Shown: in pieces, positions 1 to 9,243 of the stretch
Numbering within the stretch: the first letter of the stretch is position 1
How the letters are laid out: every line of letters starts with the position of its first letter
Assembly (NCBI RefSeq): GCF_000447295.1
Contig: NZ_KE650771.1
Coordinates: 3,714,310 to 3,778,309, forward strand
Origin: Fischerella sp. PCC 9431
Lineage (GTDB): Bacteria > Cyanobacteriota > Cyanobacteriia > Cyanobacteriales > Nostocaceae
Direction of reading: 5' to 3'
DNA length: 64,000 nucleotides
Program-made: the position numbers and the translations under genes
The notes under the pieces: model-generated
What the model was told of the DNA's origin: nothing
Seen by the model: the letters and a program-made list of their open reading frames with translations, nothing else
Databases searched by the model: none

Positions 1-399
1 AATTAATCCATAAAACACATCACTAATAGACTCAAATGCTTTAGCCAGACCAATCAGCAAGATCACTAACGATGTTTGCCAAAGGTATCCTGCTGACAAA
101 GTAATGAATGCAATCATCAAAAGTGCCAAACCTGTAGAGATCAGCCTCAGACCCAGATAGTCCCCAAATACATATTGGTGTCTAGCATCTGTAGCTTGAA
201 CACTTCGCAAATGGAGATTTGTCAACAACATCACGGGTGCTGTGATTGCTAGCGCCAAGGTAAACTGTCCTAACATCTCTGGACTACCAAGTTTAGCCAT
301 TACTACCAGCATCCCCCACTGACAAGCTGCATAGACAGCATTACCAATAAATGTCCAGGAAAAGTTGCGACGTAATGTTAGTGGCTTTAGCTCTTGCAT
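1..399 (-). CDS. Polysaccharide flippase (Wzx-like), N-terminal part, cut by window edge
   Basis: The reverse strand reads 133 codons from an ATG at 399 without a stop to the window edge. The product starts MQELKPLTLRRNFSWTFIGN and is strongly hydrophobic, with about three membrane segments visible, matching the N-terminus of the oligosaccharide flippase/MATE-like superfamily that moves lipid-linked sugar repeat units across the plasma membrane. It lies 19 nt after the methyltransferase stop codon, so it is the third gene of a leftward polysaccharide operon. Flippase is an inference from hydrophobicity, the LRRNFSWTFIGN-type start and neighbours; another polytopic polysaccharide protein is possible. 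Confidence 0.7.
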   Translation of the reverse strand, partial: MQELKPLTLRRNFSWTFIGNAVYAACQWGMLVVMAKLGSPEMLGQFTLALAITAPVMLLTNLHLRSVQATDARHQYVFGDYLGLRLISTGLALLMIAFITLSAGYLWQTSLVILLIGLAKAFESISDVFYGLI

Positions 400-418
400 G
401 GCTGACAACCTTCTAACT

Positions 419-1429
419 TTAGTTAGCTCCCTTATAAAGTTTGATTAATTCTTGATCTGTAAGAATTTGCTTGCTTTTCTTACCCATAAAGTAAAATGCT
501 GAAGCTGCATCAAGAGTACCAAATTGATTAATCAAGAAGTAATCGAAATACTTGAATGGGAATGCTGTTATTCTGACAAAAAATGTAATTATCTTTCTCC
601 AAAACTTTGACTTTGTAAAACTCAAAAGGAAATAATAATAAGACCAAGCTAATGCCATTCCTGAACCACATACTGCTCCACTATCAATTTCCTCAAACTT
701 TCTAAACAAACGACGATGTCCTAAATAAGTAAACCTAGTAAAGTCATAGCAACCTCCATGTACTTGTTGCATAAATGGAGTTTCAGCATAGACTAAACCA
801 TCGTCTTTTAGTACTCTATGAATTTCTTCTACACATTGCCACGGATCAACAACATGCTCTAATACAGCTTGTACTATTACGCCATCAAATGAATTGTTTG
901 CAAATGGAATGCTATGAGCATCACAAATTATAATTGTGCGAGATCCAAAGGAAATATCAGTTTCAACTAACTCTATTTTGGGATTATCTACTATAGTTTC
1001 TGTTCCTTGACCCAAGATGCTACCACCAATTACTAAAACTTTAGGATGAGTAGAAAGAGAAAGCAATATTTCAGCGAAATGGTTGTAGTTTTTTCTAGAT
1101 TTGATATTTAAGCTAATTTCAGGTATCAAGCTTTTTAAAGCTTCCAAAAACGGATTTTTGGGAGATAAATCAAAAAATGTGTTACGTTCATTGAGAAAAT
1201 CTTCAATAGAAAATATACTTGATTTTTCATCAATCAAAATTGGGATGCCGTTTTTAATGGGAAAATTAGTTTTACATTCAGGGTTTTGACATTGATAATC
1301 TTCGCGATACAGTTCTAACTTGCTATGACATAAGGGACAGCACAGCATTAATTGTACTTTTTTTGAAAGCTTAAGTTGAGGTTGTATATCTTGCTGAATT
1401 TGGAACTGCATAAATTTGCTTATTTTCAA
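419..1429 (-). CDS. SAM-dependent methyltransferase with N-terminal zinc-ribbon (Trm112-like) segment
   Basis: 336 residues. Residues about 30-65 carry two Cys pairs (CPLC and CQNPEC) followed by NGIPILI, as in the Trm112-like domain fused to many class I methyltransferases. The methyltransferase fold follows: VLVIGGS (motif I), a short acidic strand end, and the FDGVIVQAVLEHVVDP region typical of the methyltransf_11 group. The substrate is unknown; its place between a flippase and a nucleotide-sugar dehydratase suggests a sugar or polysaccharide precursor. It lies 37 nt downstream of the dehydratase and 19 nt upstream of the flippase on the same strand, so co-transcription is likely. Confidence 0.8.
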   Translation of the reverse strand: MKISKFMQFQIQQDIQPQLKLSKKVQLMLCCPLCHSKLELYREDYQCQNPECKTNFPIKNGIPILIDEKSSIFSIEDFLNERNTFFDLSPKNPFLEALKSLIPEISLNIKSRKNYNHFAEILLSLSTHPKVLVIGGSILGQGTETIVDNPKIELVETDISFGSRTIIICDAHSIPFANNSFDGVIVQAVLEHVVDPWQCVEEIHRVLKDDGLVYAETPFMQQVHGGCYDFTRFTYLGHRRLFRKFEEIDSGAVCGSGMALAWSYYYFLLSFTKSKFWRKIITFFVRITAFPFKYFDYFLINQFGTLDAASAFYFMGKKSKQILTDQELIKLYKGAN

Positions 1430-1466
1430 GAATTATAAATTGATAGTACTAGCTGAAATCAAATTA

Positions 1467-3614
1467 TCATGAGATTTCTGGCTTGATTATTGACCAAAGA
1501 TTTCCATTTGAATTTGCCATAATATCACTATCAGTTGATGTATTGGAGAGGTATTTTTCTAAGAGTTTAGGCTTATATCCTGGTACTATTCGCTGAAGCA
1601 AAAATATGATAGAGTAAACATCATTTTTTACTGATGCTTGACACAAAGCTTCTACTGTGGTGTCTAAATTTTCTGGAACAATCTGACTAGCATTCTTCAC
1701 AATCAATAATTTCTCATGTTCGGTTGGTTCATATTCTTCTCCTGTAACTAACAATTCCTCAAATAACTTTTCTCCTGGTCGTAGTCCTGTGTATACGATT
1801 TCAATATCTTTATGAACTTCGTATCCCGAAAGACGAATTAATTCCTTTGCTAAGTCAACGATTTTGATTGGTTGACCCATGTTGAGCATCAAGACTTCAC
1901 CAGTGTTACCAAGAACAGCAGCTTGCAATACAAGTTGAACAGCTTCTGGGATCGTCATGAAATAACGACGAATTTCAGGGTGAGTAACGGTTACTGGTCC
2001 ACCTGCGGCAATTTGTTTTTTGAAGGTGGGAACCACACTTCCACGACTACCCAAAACATTGCCAAAACGTACGGCTACATAATGCTTACTGCTTTTTTTA
2101 CCAGCTTGTAATACCAACATTTCAGCCACTCTTTTACTAGCTCCCATAATATTGGTAGGATTAACAGCCTTATCTGTGGAAATCATCACAAAATGTTTGA
2201 CATCGTATTGCAGAGCGAGATCTAATAAGTTTTTTGTTCCTAATACGTTATTAGTGATTGCTTCTGGAGAGTTTAATTCCATAAGGGGGACATGCTTATG
2301 GGCCGCAGCATGAAAAATTACGTCTGCTGAGAATCGCTCAAAAGCATGTTGTAATCGATGGCGAAAGCGGATATCTGCAATAAAACAGGAAATATGAGGG
2401 ATATTTTCTAGGGGTTCTCCATCATTTTTGAGGCTTTGAGCAAGTTGATCTAGTTCTTGTTGGATATTAAATACGGAATTTTCACCATGTCCCACAAGCA
2501 TGATTTCAGTAGGACGACACTTAAAAATTTGACGGCAAAGTTCGCTACCAATTGACCCACCTGCACCAGTAATCAATACTTTCTTGCCATACAAAAATTT
2601 GGCAACGCGTTCAATATCTGTTTGCACAGGTTCGCGTCTGAGCAAATCTTCTATTCGGACATCCCGAATGCTATCTACACGTACACGACCATTCAAGATT
2701 TCATGTATACCTGGTAAAGTGCAGGTTTGAATTCCTTTGCTGTTGCAAATATTGACTATTTCCCGAATGACATTTCCTGCAACCGTAGGCATGGCAATGA
2801 TAACTTTGTGGATGTGTAGAGACTTTACAGCATCAGGAATTTCGTGGCGATCGCCAACTACAGGGATACCACGAATGTGTGCGTGTAGTTTACTTGGATC
2901 ATCGTCAATAAAAGCAACAGGATAAAAACTGAGTTGGGGGTTCCTTTGCATTTCTTGCACTAGGGAAACTCCTGCATTCCCAGCACCAATTATCAATACT
3001 CGTTCCTGTGAGTTAAATAATCTACGTCCTTGCCATATCCTCTCTACAACTCTGATACTAAAGCGTACAGTACCAATGAAAATGCATGAAAGTAATCCAT
3101 CAATAAATGGTAGCGATTGTGGAAGTTTTTTGAGTGCAATATACGGTATATAGTAAATAATATGAAATGAAAAAGTTTGGATGACAACTATAGCTATTAC
3201 TAGCACAGCTATATATGTTAGCTCTTCAATACTGGCATAACGCCAATAACGCCTATAAAAACCAAAATACCAAAAAATACTCAGTTTTACTACTAAAAAA
3301 AATATTATAGCGTTTACTATATCTGGTGTGTATACTTCTAAAATCAGTTGACCATCTAAACGCAAACAAAGAGCTAATAATGGTGTAATTAAAAAAATAA
3401 TAATATCAAAAATCAAAAAATGTCGATTTCTCAGCCTCAGAAATTTACGCACTAAAATATTTAATAATTTCTGTATTAAATAGTGAGAAACTAGGAATAA
3501 AAAATTCATACCTTTAAAAACCTCTGGCACACTCCGAACAATTATCTGGGCTGGATATTCAACAATGTTTGGATTTTGGATTGCTCCTGCAAATGAATCT
3601 AGGGGCTTGTACAA
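1467..3614 (-). CDS. Membrane-bound nucleoside-diphosphate-sugar 4,6-dehydratase/epimerase (CapD/WbpM family)
   Basis: 715 residues. About residues 38-190 contain four to five membrane segments, followed by a Rossmann-like domain (VLIIGAGNAGVSL) and then the catalytic extended-SDR domain with GAGGSIGSEL, the active-site STDKAVNP segment and the GASKRVAEM helix. This is the full-length WbpM/PglF/CapD architecture, acting on UDP-GlcNAc-type sugars at the start of surface glycan synthesis. The ATG at 3614 is used; a second Met at residue 36 just before the first membrane helix is an alternative start. It is the first gene of the leftward polysaccharide cluster, so its promoter must lie in the long noncoding region above 3614. 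Confidence 0.9.
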   Translation of the reverse strand: MYKPLDSFAGAIQNPNIVEYPAQIIVRSVPEVFKGMNFLFLVSHYLIQKLLNILVRKFLRLRNRHFLIFDIIIFLITPLLALCLRLDGQLILEVYTPDIVNAIIFFLVVKLSIFWYFGFYRRYWRYASIEELTYIAVLVIAIVVIQTFSFHIIYYIPYIALKKLPQSLPFIDGLLSCIFIGTVRFSIRVVERIWQGRRLFNSQERVLIIGAGNAGVSLVQEMQRNPQLSFYPVAFIDDDPSKLHAHIRGIPVVGDRHEIPDAVKSLHIHKVIIAMPTVAGNVIREIVNICNSKGIQTCTLPGIHEILNGRVRVDSIRDVRIEDLLRREPVQTDIERVAKFLYGKKVLITGAGGSIGSELCRQIFKCRPTEIMLVGHGENSVFNIQQELDQLAQSLKNDGEPLENIPHISCFIADIRFRHRLQHAFERFSADVIFHAAAHKHVPLMELNSPEAITNNVLGTKNLLDLALQYDVKHFVMISTDKAVNPTNIMGASKRVAEMLVLQAGKKSSKHYVAVRFGNVLGSRGSVVPTFKKQIAAGGPVTVTHPEIRRYFMTIPEAVQLVLQAAVLGNTGEVLMLNMGQPIKIVDLAKELIRLSGYEVHKDIEIVYTGLRPGEKLFEELLVTGEEYEPTEHEKLLIVKNASQIVPENLDTTVEALCQASVKNDVYSIIFLLQRIVPGYKPKLLEKYLSNTSTDSDIMANSNGNLWSIIKPEIS

Positions 3615-6282
3615 TCAATATTGCCAATGTATTAAGCAAAAATACAGATTACATAAATTCACATAATTTCGATACAGTAAAATAAATAATAATATTGCTT
3701 GAAATTGAATAATAGAAAAAATAATTTAACGGACTATTTTTATTTTGAATATACAAAAAATATAGTATTCCAAAGGTTTATCTTAGTAATAAATGTCTAA
3801 GCAAGCTTCAGAAATGTTATTTAATTAAATTTGATCTTTTGGATAAGACAAGGAGAAGCAAAAATGTTTTATTTGCTTAGATACATCATTGGTTGTCAAA
3901 AAGAATGATTGCTCAATAAGATTTAACCCCATCAAAACTGGAGTAAATGCTAACTTTAATAATTGAAATCAGCAGATTCCGAGAATAGACAGTCGAAACT
4001 ATTTTGTAAAAAAGAGAAAATTTTTCAGTCTTTTATTTATTGCTCTATCAGCAAAAATAATTTATCAACACTTTTCAAGACTATCATAAAAATCTTTAGC
4101 TGTTTATAGAAGGTACCATTTTTTTTATCAACGTGTTTTTCACTAAACAGCTTGTATTCTTTTTTATCCAAAAAGAAAACCAGATTTGTTTGAAATCTCT
4201 ACTTTGCTTACAGAAAAATATATATGCAAAGGCTTTTCATCAATTGCAAGAACAAAGTTCTATTTAATATAAGCGATCGCACGTAAAATATTTTTTATAT
4301 TATTGACTAAATTTTTGTCTGAACTATTTAAAATTATTTCTCTAAGTAAGAGCTTCTATAAAATTTTAAGAGTGTTTTTTTATACGATTTATTCTTAACT
4401 AAATTATAGTTATGACAAGGAATTCAGCAAAATTAGTAAGTATTTAAAATATCAATACCAGTTATTTTAGTCAATCATCTTGTAAAGATTACTGATAAAT
4501 TTCACATAGTCTATATGATTTTTTTATATAAAATAGAAACTGAATAAAACAATAAAAATAAGCTGTTTTAAGCTAATACTTTATTTATTTATAAGTTTAT
4601 CTATTTTCTTTAACTAAACAGCAATATAAATTTGTTTAATGAAACGCAAATATTATGATTTTGATGACTAATTTTTAGATTACCCTTCATTTTGCAACTA
4701 CATAAAGAGAGATTTTTATTCAGAATATCCTATGTAAATCATATGAAATAGTTAGATTTATTTTTGTGAATTCCACTTGAAATATTTAAATTAATGTGCT
4801 TCTATTTTATTGCTTCATATACTTAAATGGATAAGCATATTATATTCTAAATAACAAGTTATATGCAATTTTTATGCAACTCTATGCAACATTTGATGTG
4901 ATAGATATCTAGTGCATAAAGACAGGAAGAATGTTGCTGAACTCATATAGGTTTTGAATTTTTCTCTTATCAAGTTAGATTGTTACACATATTATACTAT
5001 TGAGATGCTTAAATGCAACTCCTGTGCAACATTTGGCTATCGCTTGAGAGCATAAAGCACCTGAGAGACGACTTGTGCTATAAAGCTACGGCTTCAAACC
5101 CTTAGCGAGATGTTGAAAAATTGGGATGCTACCTCTTGGATTTAGACGTCAAATCAGCAACGTTGAAAATTTTGATATTTTTCACATCTTGTCTGATCAA
5201 ATTTTATTTTTAATTATATTATGCTATTAAGATACTTAAATGGAACTTAAATGCAACTTTTTTTGAAAAATCCTTGGATAACATTAAAACTAATGATGAA
5301 AAAGACAAAGATAATATTATTTTTTTTATAAATTAAGGAGAATGAAATGATCACTCTGTAAGCTTGTCAAAAATCTCGCTATATGATTTTAGCAATATTG
5401 AGTATTTATGATAATTTTAGAGATTGACAATTTTTGGGAGATATTTTTATAGGTAATTGCTGAAGTTCGATTAATTTTTGGCTATAAACTGGTAAATCAG
5501 TAGTTATAAATAGTAATTGCCGTTCCAATTAAATTTTAATATGCAAAATATTACGTTCAAGTTTTTACAAAACTCTGAGCGAGCATCTTTATAATTTGTA
5601 GTATTCTTTCAAACATACATCAAATCTCTGGTTGACTGTGTTTGTATTTTTATATATTTCTATACATTAATATTAGTTGGACAAATACTTGGCACATTAT
5701 CTTACATCTGTAGTGAGAATTTTAGTCCTGGCAATAATGGCTAAAAACCTTAGTACAAATCAAAAATGGGAATTGTATTGACACCTGTATCAGTCTTATT
5801 TAGCTTGATGGATTTACAAATAAATACCACACTGCCATACATCAAAAAGTATTTGACCGATAGATAATATTTGACAGATCTTTTGTGATGCCTGTAGTAT
5901 CATTCATAATCCAAATCTATAGAAATCAAAAATCAGTACAAGTACTGATTTATCAATCTGAGTGATTCTATTAACATTTATCTACGAATAAAATTTGAAT
6001 TTAATATCTAAGTGATAAAAATAACAATATTTGTTCTAAGTTTTATTAACGCCAATTAAAGTATGTAAACTCTAGGAATCCGGTTTGATTTATGAACTTA
6101 CTAGTTGAGCTAGGAAACGGGGAACGAAGAAACAAGAACGGGAACTATAAGCATAAACTGTATTGAGTTCTGTAAGTGCAGAGCGCAGCTACACCAACAA
6201 AAACTACATAGGAATCCTCTATATGTAACTAATAAATTTAATTGTTTAGCTGGCTTTTAAGATAAATCAAGGAGAATCCAAG
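3615..6282. other. 2.7-kb AT-rich noncoding region with diverged internal repeats
   Basis: No convincing coding frame is present on either strand. The DNA is very AT-rich and contains only one HIP1 site (near 4274). Three places share related sequence: around 4861-4921, 4990-5060 and 5213-5260, built on ATGCAACTCNNTGCAACATTTG followed by AGNGCATAAAG, and on a TATTATRCTATTRAGAT-type lead-in. A degenerate form of the dispersed hairpin repeat described at 55793 may lie near 5080-5110. The region precedes the polysaccharide operon (leftward) and a small membrane protein gene (rightward), so long untranslated leaders or regulatory DNA are possible. Confidence 0.5.
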
Positions 6283-6558
6283 ATGAACAAGATTCAATTA
6301 GCTTTGGTTATTAGTTACCTCTTGATGACCTGCTACTTTTTAGTGAACTGGTTAAGATTTCATTTTCGTCATCCTGCTAATTCCCCCGAAGATACGTTTT
6401 TATCTTTAGTAATGTTGGCGATCGCTACAATCTCCTGGCCACTGGTTATTCCTATGCACTGTTTACAAACTTTCAAAACCAGACAACTTGAATTTAGTAC
6501 TGCGGTTCCTGTGCTGGTTGCGATCTCTGCATTTGGATTAGTGTTTTATATGATCTAG
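6283..6558 (+). CDS. Small conserved-type membrane protein
   Basis: 91 residues from an ATG preceded by a good ribosome-binding site (AAGGAG, 8-9 nt upstream). Three hydrophobic segments are visible: residues about 6-24, 42-62 and 72-91, the last ending the protein. No motif is recognised and no function is proposed. It stands alone, with 2.7 kb of noncoding DNA upstream and a convergent HtrA-type protease gene downstream. The strong ribosome-binding site, HIP1-derived codons and clear membrane topology argue that it is real. Confidence 0.7.
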   Translation: MNKIQLALVISYLLMTCYFLVNWLRFHFRHPANSPEDTFLSLVMLAIATISWPLVIPMHCLQTFKTRQLEFSTAVPVLVAISAFGLVFYMI

Positions 6559-6705
6559 CACCGCTACGTTGGAAGTCATTAGTGGTTAAAAGTATAAATA
6601 AGTTGGCACAAAACGTAGTTACAACAAAAAAACAAAAAAAGGCACACAAGGAACTCTATGACTCACACAATATAGTTCCAAGTGTACCTTGTGTCGTTAA
6701 TTTAT

Positions 6706-7971
6706 TTAATTCATCGCAGTGGGAAATGCACCTGGTTGTACGGCTAAATTGATGGTTTGACCTTGACGGCGCAATTCTATGCGTAAGTTTCCACCGATTT
6801 GACTATTATCTACTGCTTTTTGGATGCTGCTAGCATCTTTGACAGTTTCACCGTTGAGTTTTTGAATTACATCACCAGCACGTAAACCTGCTCTTGCAGC
6901 TGGTGAATTAGGCATAACTTTCACAACTAAGACGCCTTGATCTTCATTGACGCTTAAATTACTGTTGGGGTCTGAGTTGATATTCTGCTTTAACTCTGGT
7001 GTCAATCCGATCATTTGAATGCCTAAATAAGGATGTTGAGCTTTCCCTGTAGAAATGATTTGATCGGCTATGCGTTGCGCTGTGTTGATGGGAATGGCAA
7101 ATCCGATTCCTTGCGCCCCTTGAATAATAGCTGTATTCATACCAATCACTTGACCACGATCATTTAATAGTGGTCCACCAGAATTCCCAGGGTTAATTGC
7201 TGCGTCTGTTTGGATATAGTCTACTCGCTTATCACTAGCACCAATTAAACTACTGTTACGTCCGGTAGCACTGATGATTCCTGTGGTGACTGTATTATCT
7301 AATCCCAAGGGATTACCGATCGCGATCGCTAATTGTCCGGGTTGTAATTGCTCAGAATTGCCCGTTGTTAAGGTTGGCAGATTATTTGCCTGAATTTTAA
7401 CAACTGCTACATCGGTCAACTCGTCTTTACCCAATACTTTTCCGTCAAAGCTACGTCCATCTTTGAGTGTCACTTTTACCGTATCTGCACCATCAACGAC
7501 GTGAGCATTAGTGAGGATGCGACCATCACCACTAATAATAAAACCTGAACCAGTACCACGTTCTACTCGTTGTTGTGGTGATGATGGTAGTTGTCCGCCA
7601 AAAAAGCGCTGGAAGAAGGGATCGTCAAATTCCTCTGGTATGCGAGTTTTTACGGTTCTAGAAGAATCAATTCGTACAACTGCCGGACCAACTTTCTTGA
7701 CAACATTTGTCACAAAGTTGGGGTCGTTGCTTACTGGTAAGGGTAGAGCAGCATTAGCTGGAGTTACCGCCAAATTACTTGCATCTTTGGACATCTGTTG
7801 GTGATTATTAGCAATATATCCGCCAGCAAGTGTCATTCCAGAACCGAGCAATACTAGCGATAAATTCACAGCTGCTCTGCGCCAGGGTGTGATTCGACGC
7901 GGTTTTTCTGTGGATGAATACGAGGAAAAGTTGTTTGATAAATTGTCGCGATCGCGTGGTTTTTGTAACAT
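6706..7971 (-). CDS. HtrA/Deg-family serine protease (HhoA/HhoB/HtrA type) with PDZ domain
   Basis: 421 residues. A membrane anchor or uncleaved signal lies at about 34-53, so the protein acts outside the cytoplasmic membrane. The trypsin-like domain holds the triad His157 (TNAHVV), Asp187 (DVAVV) and Ser264 (GNSGGPL). One PDZ domain follows at about 310-410 (GVLVVKVMPNSPAARAGLRAGDVI). The length fits the three cyanobacterial Deg proteases, which degrade damaged envelope and thylakoid proteins; which paralogue this is cannot be decided here. It is monocistronic and convergent with the small gene at 6283. Confidence 0.95.
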   Translation of the reverse strand: MLQKPRDRDNLSNNFSSYSSTEKPRRITPWRRAAVNLSLVLLGSGMTLAGGYIANNHQQMSKDASNLAVTPANAALPLPVSNDPNFVTNVVKKVGPAVVRIDSSRTVKTRIPEEFDDPFFQRFFGGQLPSSPQQRVERGTGSGFIISGDGRILTNAHVVDGADTVKVTLKDGRSFDGKVLGKDELTDVAVVKIQANNLPTLTTGNSEQLQPGQLAIAIGNPLGLDNTVTTGIISATGRNSSLIGASDKRVDYIQTDAAINPGNSGGPLLNDRGQVIGMNTAIIQGAQGIGFAIPINTAQRIADQIISTGKAQHPYLGIQMIGLTPELKQNINSDPNSNLSVNEDQGVLVVKVMPNSPAARAGLRAGDVIQKLNGETVKDASSIQKAVDNSQIGGNLRIELRRQGQTINLAVQPGAFPTAMN

Positions 7972-8475
7972 TTTTTGTACGAAGTATCTCTAAAGTTACT
8001 TCTAATCTAGATACTAATTGTGAAGTTTTTGTTGCACAAATATGGCGCTGATGTGAAACTTATTTGAACTATGCCAACTTCAATAAATGCCAACTACTCT
8101 CCTTCTTCGACAGGAGGTAAATAAATATCTTTTGCGAAAACCTTAATAGCTTTGTTAATAATAGCAGCAATATTTAGATCTTTTGCACAAATATTTTTTA
8201 ACCTGCACTATCCATGCGTTAAAAATTCCCTCGCCCCCGTATAAAATTTAATTTTCACCAAAGCTTCCCCTAAGCCAGATAAATATGCTTAAATTAACTT
8301 AAGGCGATCTAGATTTTATGCTTAAGCACATTCGTTTATTCGGCGATGTGACTACAGGATTTTTTTGTTATACTCCCAGTAACAGGATTTATTTTCGGTT
8401 GAGAATTTCGTTTTGATTTTTAGAAGCGTCTCTCCGAATCTAACTCTCTACAGCAAGTGATTTGGGAGATGCCCT
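7972..8475. other. Divergent intergenic region between htrA-type gene and rbp
   Basis: About 500 nt without a full gene. A reverse-strand stretch near 8101-8211 reads a hydrophilic tail ending LPPVEEGE before a stop, but it has no start codon and may be a gene remnant. The 8300-8475 part carries the promoter and leader of the RNA-binding protein gene. Confidence 0.4.
8345..8475 (+). promoter_or_regulatory. Putative promoter and long leader of the RNA-binding protein gene
   Basis: A good -10 hexamer (TATACT, 8369-8374) lies about 100 nt before the ATG at 8476. The -35 element is weak. The resulting leader of about 95 nt ends in GGGAGA, 8-9 nt from the start. Long leaders are known for cold-regulated rbp genes of cyanobacteria; a temperature-responsive role here is inferred from family, not from a visible motif. 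Confidence 0.35.
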
Positions 8476-8796
8476 ATGTCTATTTATATCGGTAACTTAT
8501 CCTATCAAGTTAGGGAAGAAGACTTGCGGGAAGTTTTTGCTGAATATGGTACTGTCAAGAAAGTTCAGCTACCTACAGATCGTGAAACCGGACGTCTGCG
8601 TGGTTTTGCTTTTGTGGAAATGGAATCAGATGAAGAAGAAGAACGTGCGATTGAAGCATTAGATGGTGCTGAATGGATGGGAAGAGATTTAAAAGTTAAC
8701 AAAGCTAGACCTCGTCCAGAAAGAAGCAGTTCCAGAAGTTACTCTTCTGGTGGTGGAAATTGGGGTAACAGCGGCCGCAACAATCGCCGCTACTAA
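8476..8796 (+). CDS. RNA-binding protein, single RRM plus glycine-rich tail (cyanobacterial Rbp family)
   Basis: 106 residues. One RRM domain covers residues 1-80 with RNP2 (IYIGNLSY) and RNP1 (RGFAFVEM), followed by a Ser/Gly/Arg-rich tail (SYSSGGGNWGNSGRNNRRY). This is the architecture of cold-inducible Rbp proteins of filamentous cyanobacteria, which bind mRNA and assist at low temperature. The gene is followed 121 nt later by rpsU, an arrangement known from Anabaena species. The other frame that begins eight bases earlier (ATG at 8468) has no family resemblance. Confidence 0.93.
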   Translation: MSIYIGNLSYQVREEDLREVFAEYGTVKKVQLPTDRETGRLRGFAFVEMESDEEEERAIEALDGAEWMGRDLKVNKARPRPERSSSRSYSSGGGNWGNSGRNNRRY

Positions 8797-8917
8797 AATA
8801 TTTATATAAAAAATTTTAATTTTAGAGTCTCCAGCAGATCAAAAAAATGACTCAACTCTGCTGGAATGTTTTTTCTTTTTTGATGCAAAGTATCCACCTA
8901 TACCAGGAGTAATCAGA

Positions 8918-9112
8918 ATGACGCAAGTAGTATTGGGAGAAAATGAAGGGATTGAATCAGCCTTGCGACGATTCAAGCGCCAAGTTTCCAGAGCTGGTAT
9001 ATTCCAAGATATGAGGAAAAAGCGTCACTTTGAGACTCCCTTAGAAAAAGAAAAGCGCAAAGCTGTTGCAAGACACAAACAACGCCGTAATGGTGGTTCT
9101 CGTCATAGGTAA
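8918..9112 (+). CDS. rpsU: 30S ribosomal protein bS21
   Basis: 64 residues, very basic, with the bS21 pattern: an acidic N-terminus ([18 protein letters not shown]), the [16 protein letters not shown] segment and an Arg/Lys-rich C-terminus. bS21 sits near the anti-Shine-Dalgarno region of the 30S subunit. It follows the RRM gene on the same strand, a conserved cyanobacterial linkage that ties S21 level to cold response in Anabaena. An AGGAG-type site precedes the ATG. Confidence 0.95.
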   Translation: MTQVVLGENEGIESALRRFKRQVSRAGIFQDMRKKRHFETPLEKEKRKAVARHKQRRNGGSRHR

Positions 9113-9128
9113 AATTTTTTAGCTGATT

Positions 9129-9182
9129 CGGGCATTCATCCCGGCACTGCAATCTTTGATTCAGTGACGGGATGAATGCCCG
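9129..9182. repeat. Near-perfect long hairpin after rpsU
   Basis: Arms CGGGCATTCATCCCG (9129-9143) and its exact complement (9168-9182) enclose a second stem, CACTG/CAGTG. It sits between convergent genes (rpsU rightward, TPR gene leftward). No T-run follows on either strand, so it may be a bidirectional terminator of non-classical form or a dispersed palindrome. Confidence 0.6.
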
Positions 9183-9243
9183 GACAAAAACGAAACGCCC
9201 CTTGACTAAATTAAACCGCAGTATAGGATTGCTATATAGGCTT

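Noticed and set aside
8101..8211. Reverse-strand peptide ending LPPVEEGE
   Set aside because: No start codon in frame after an upstream stop; at most a gene remnant of unknown family.
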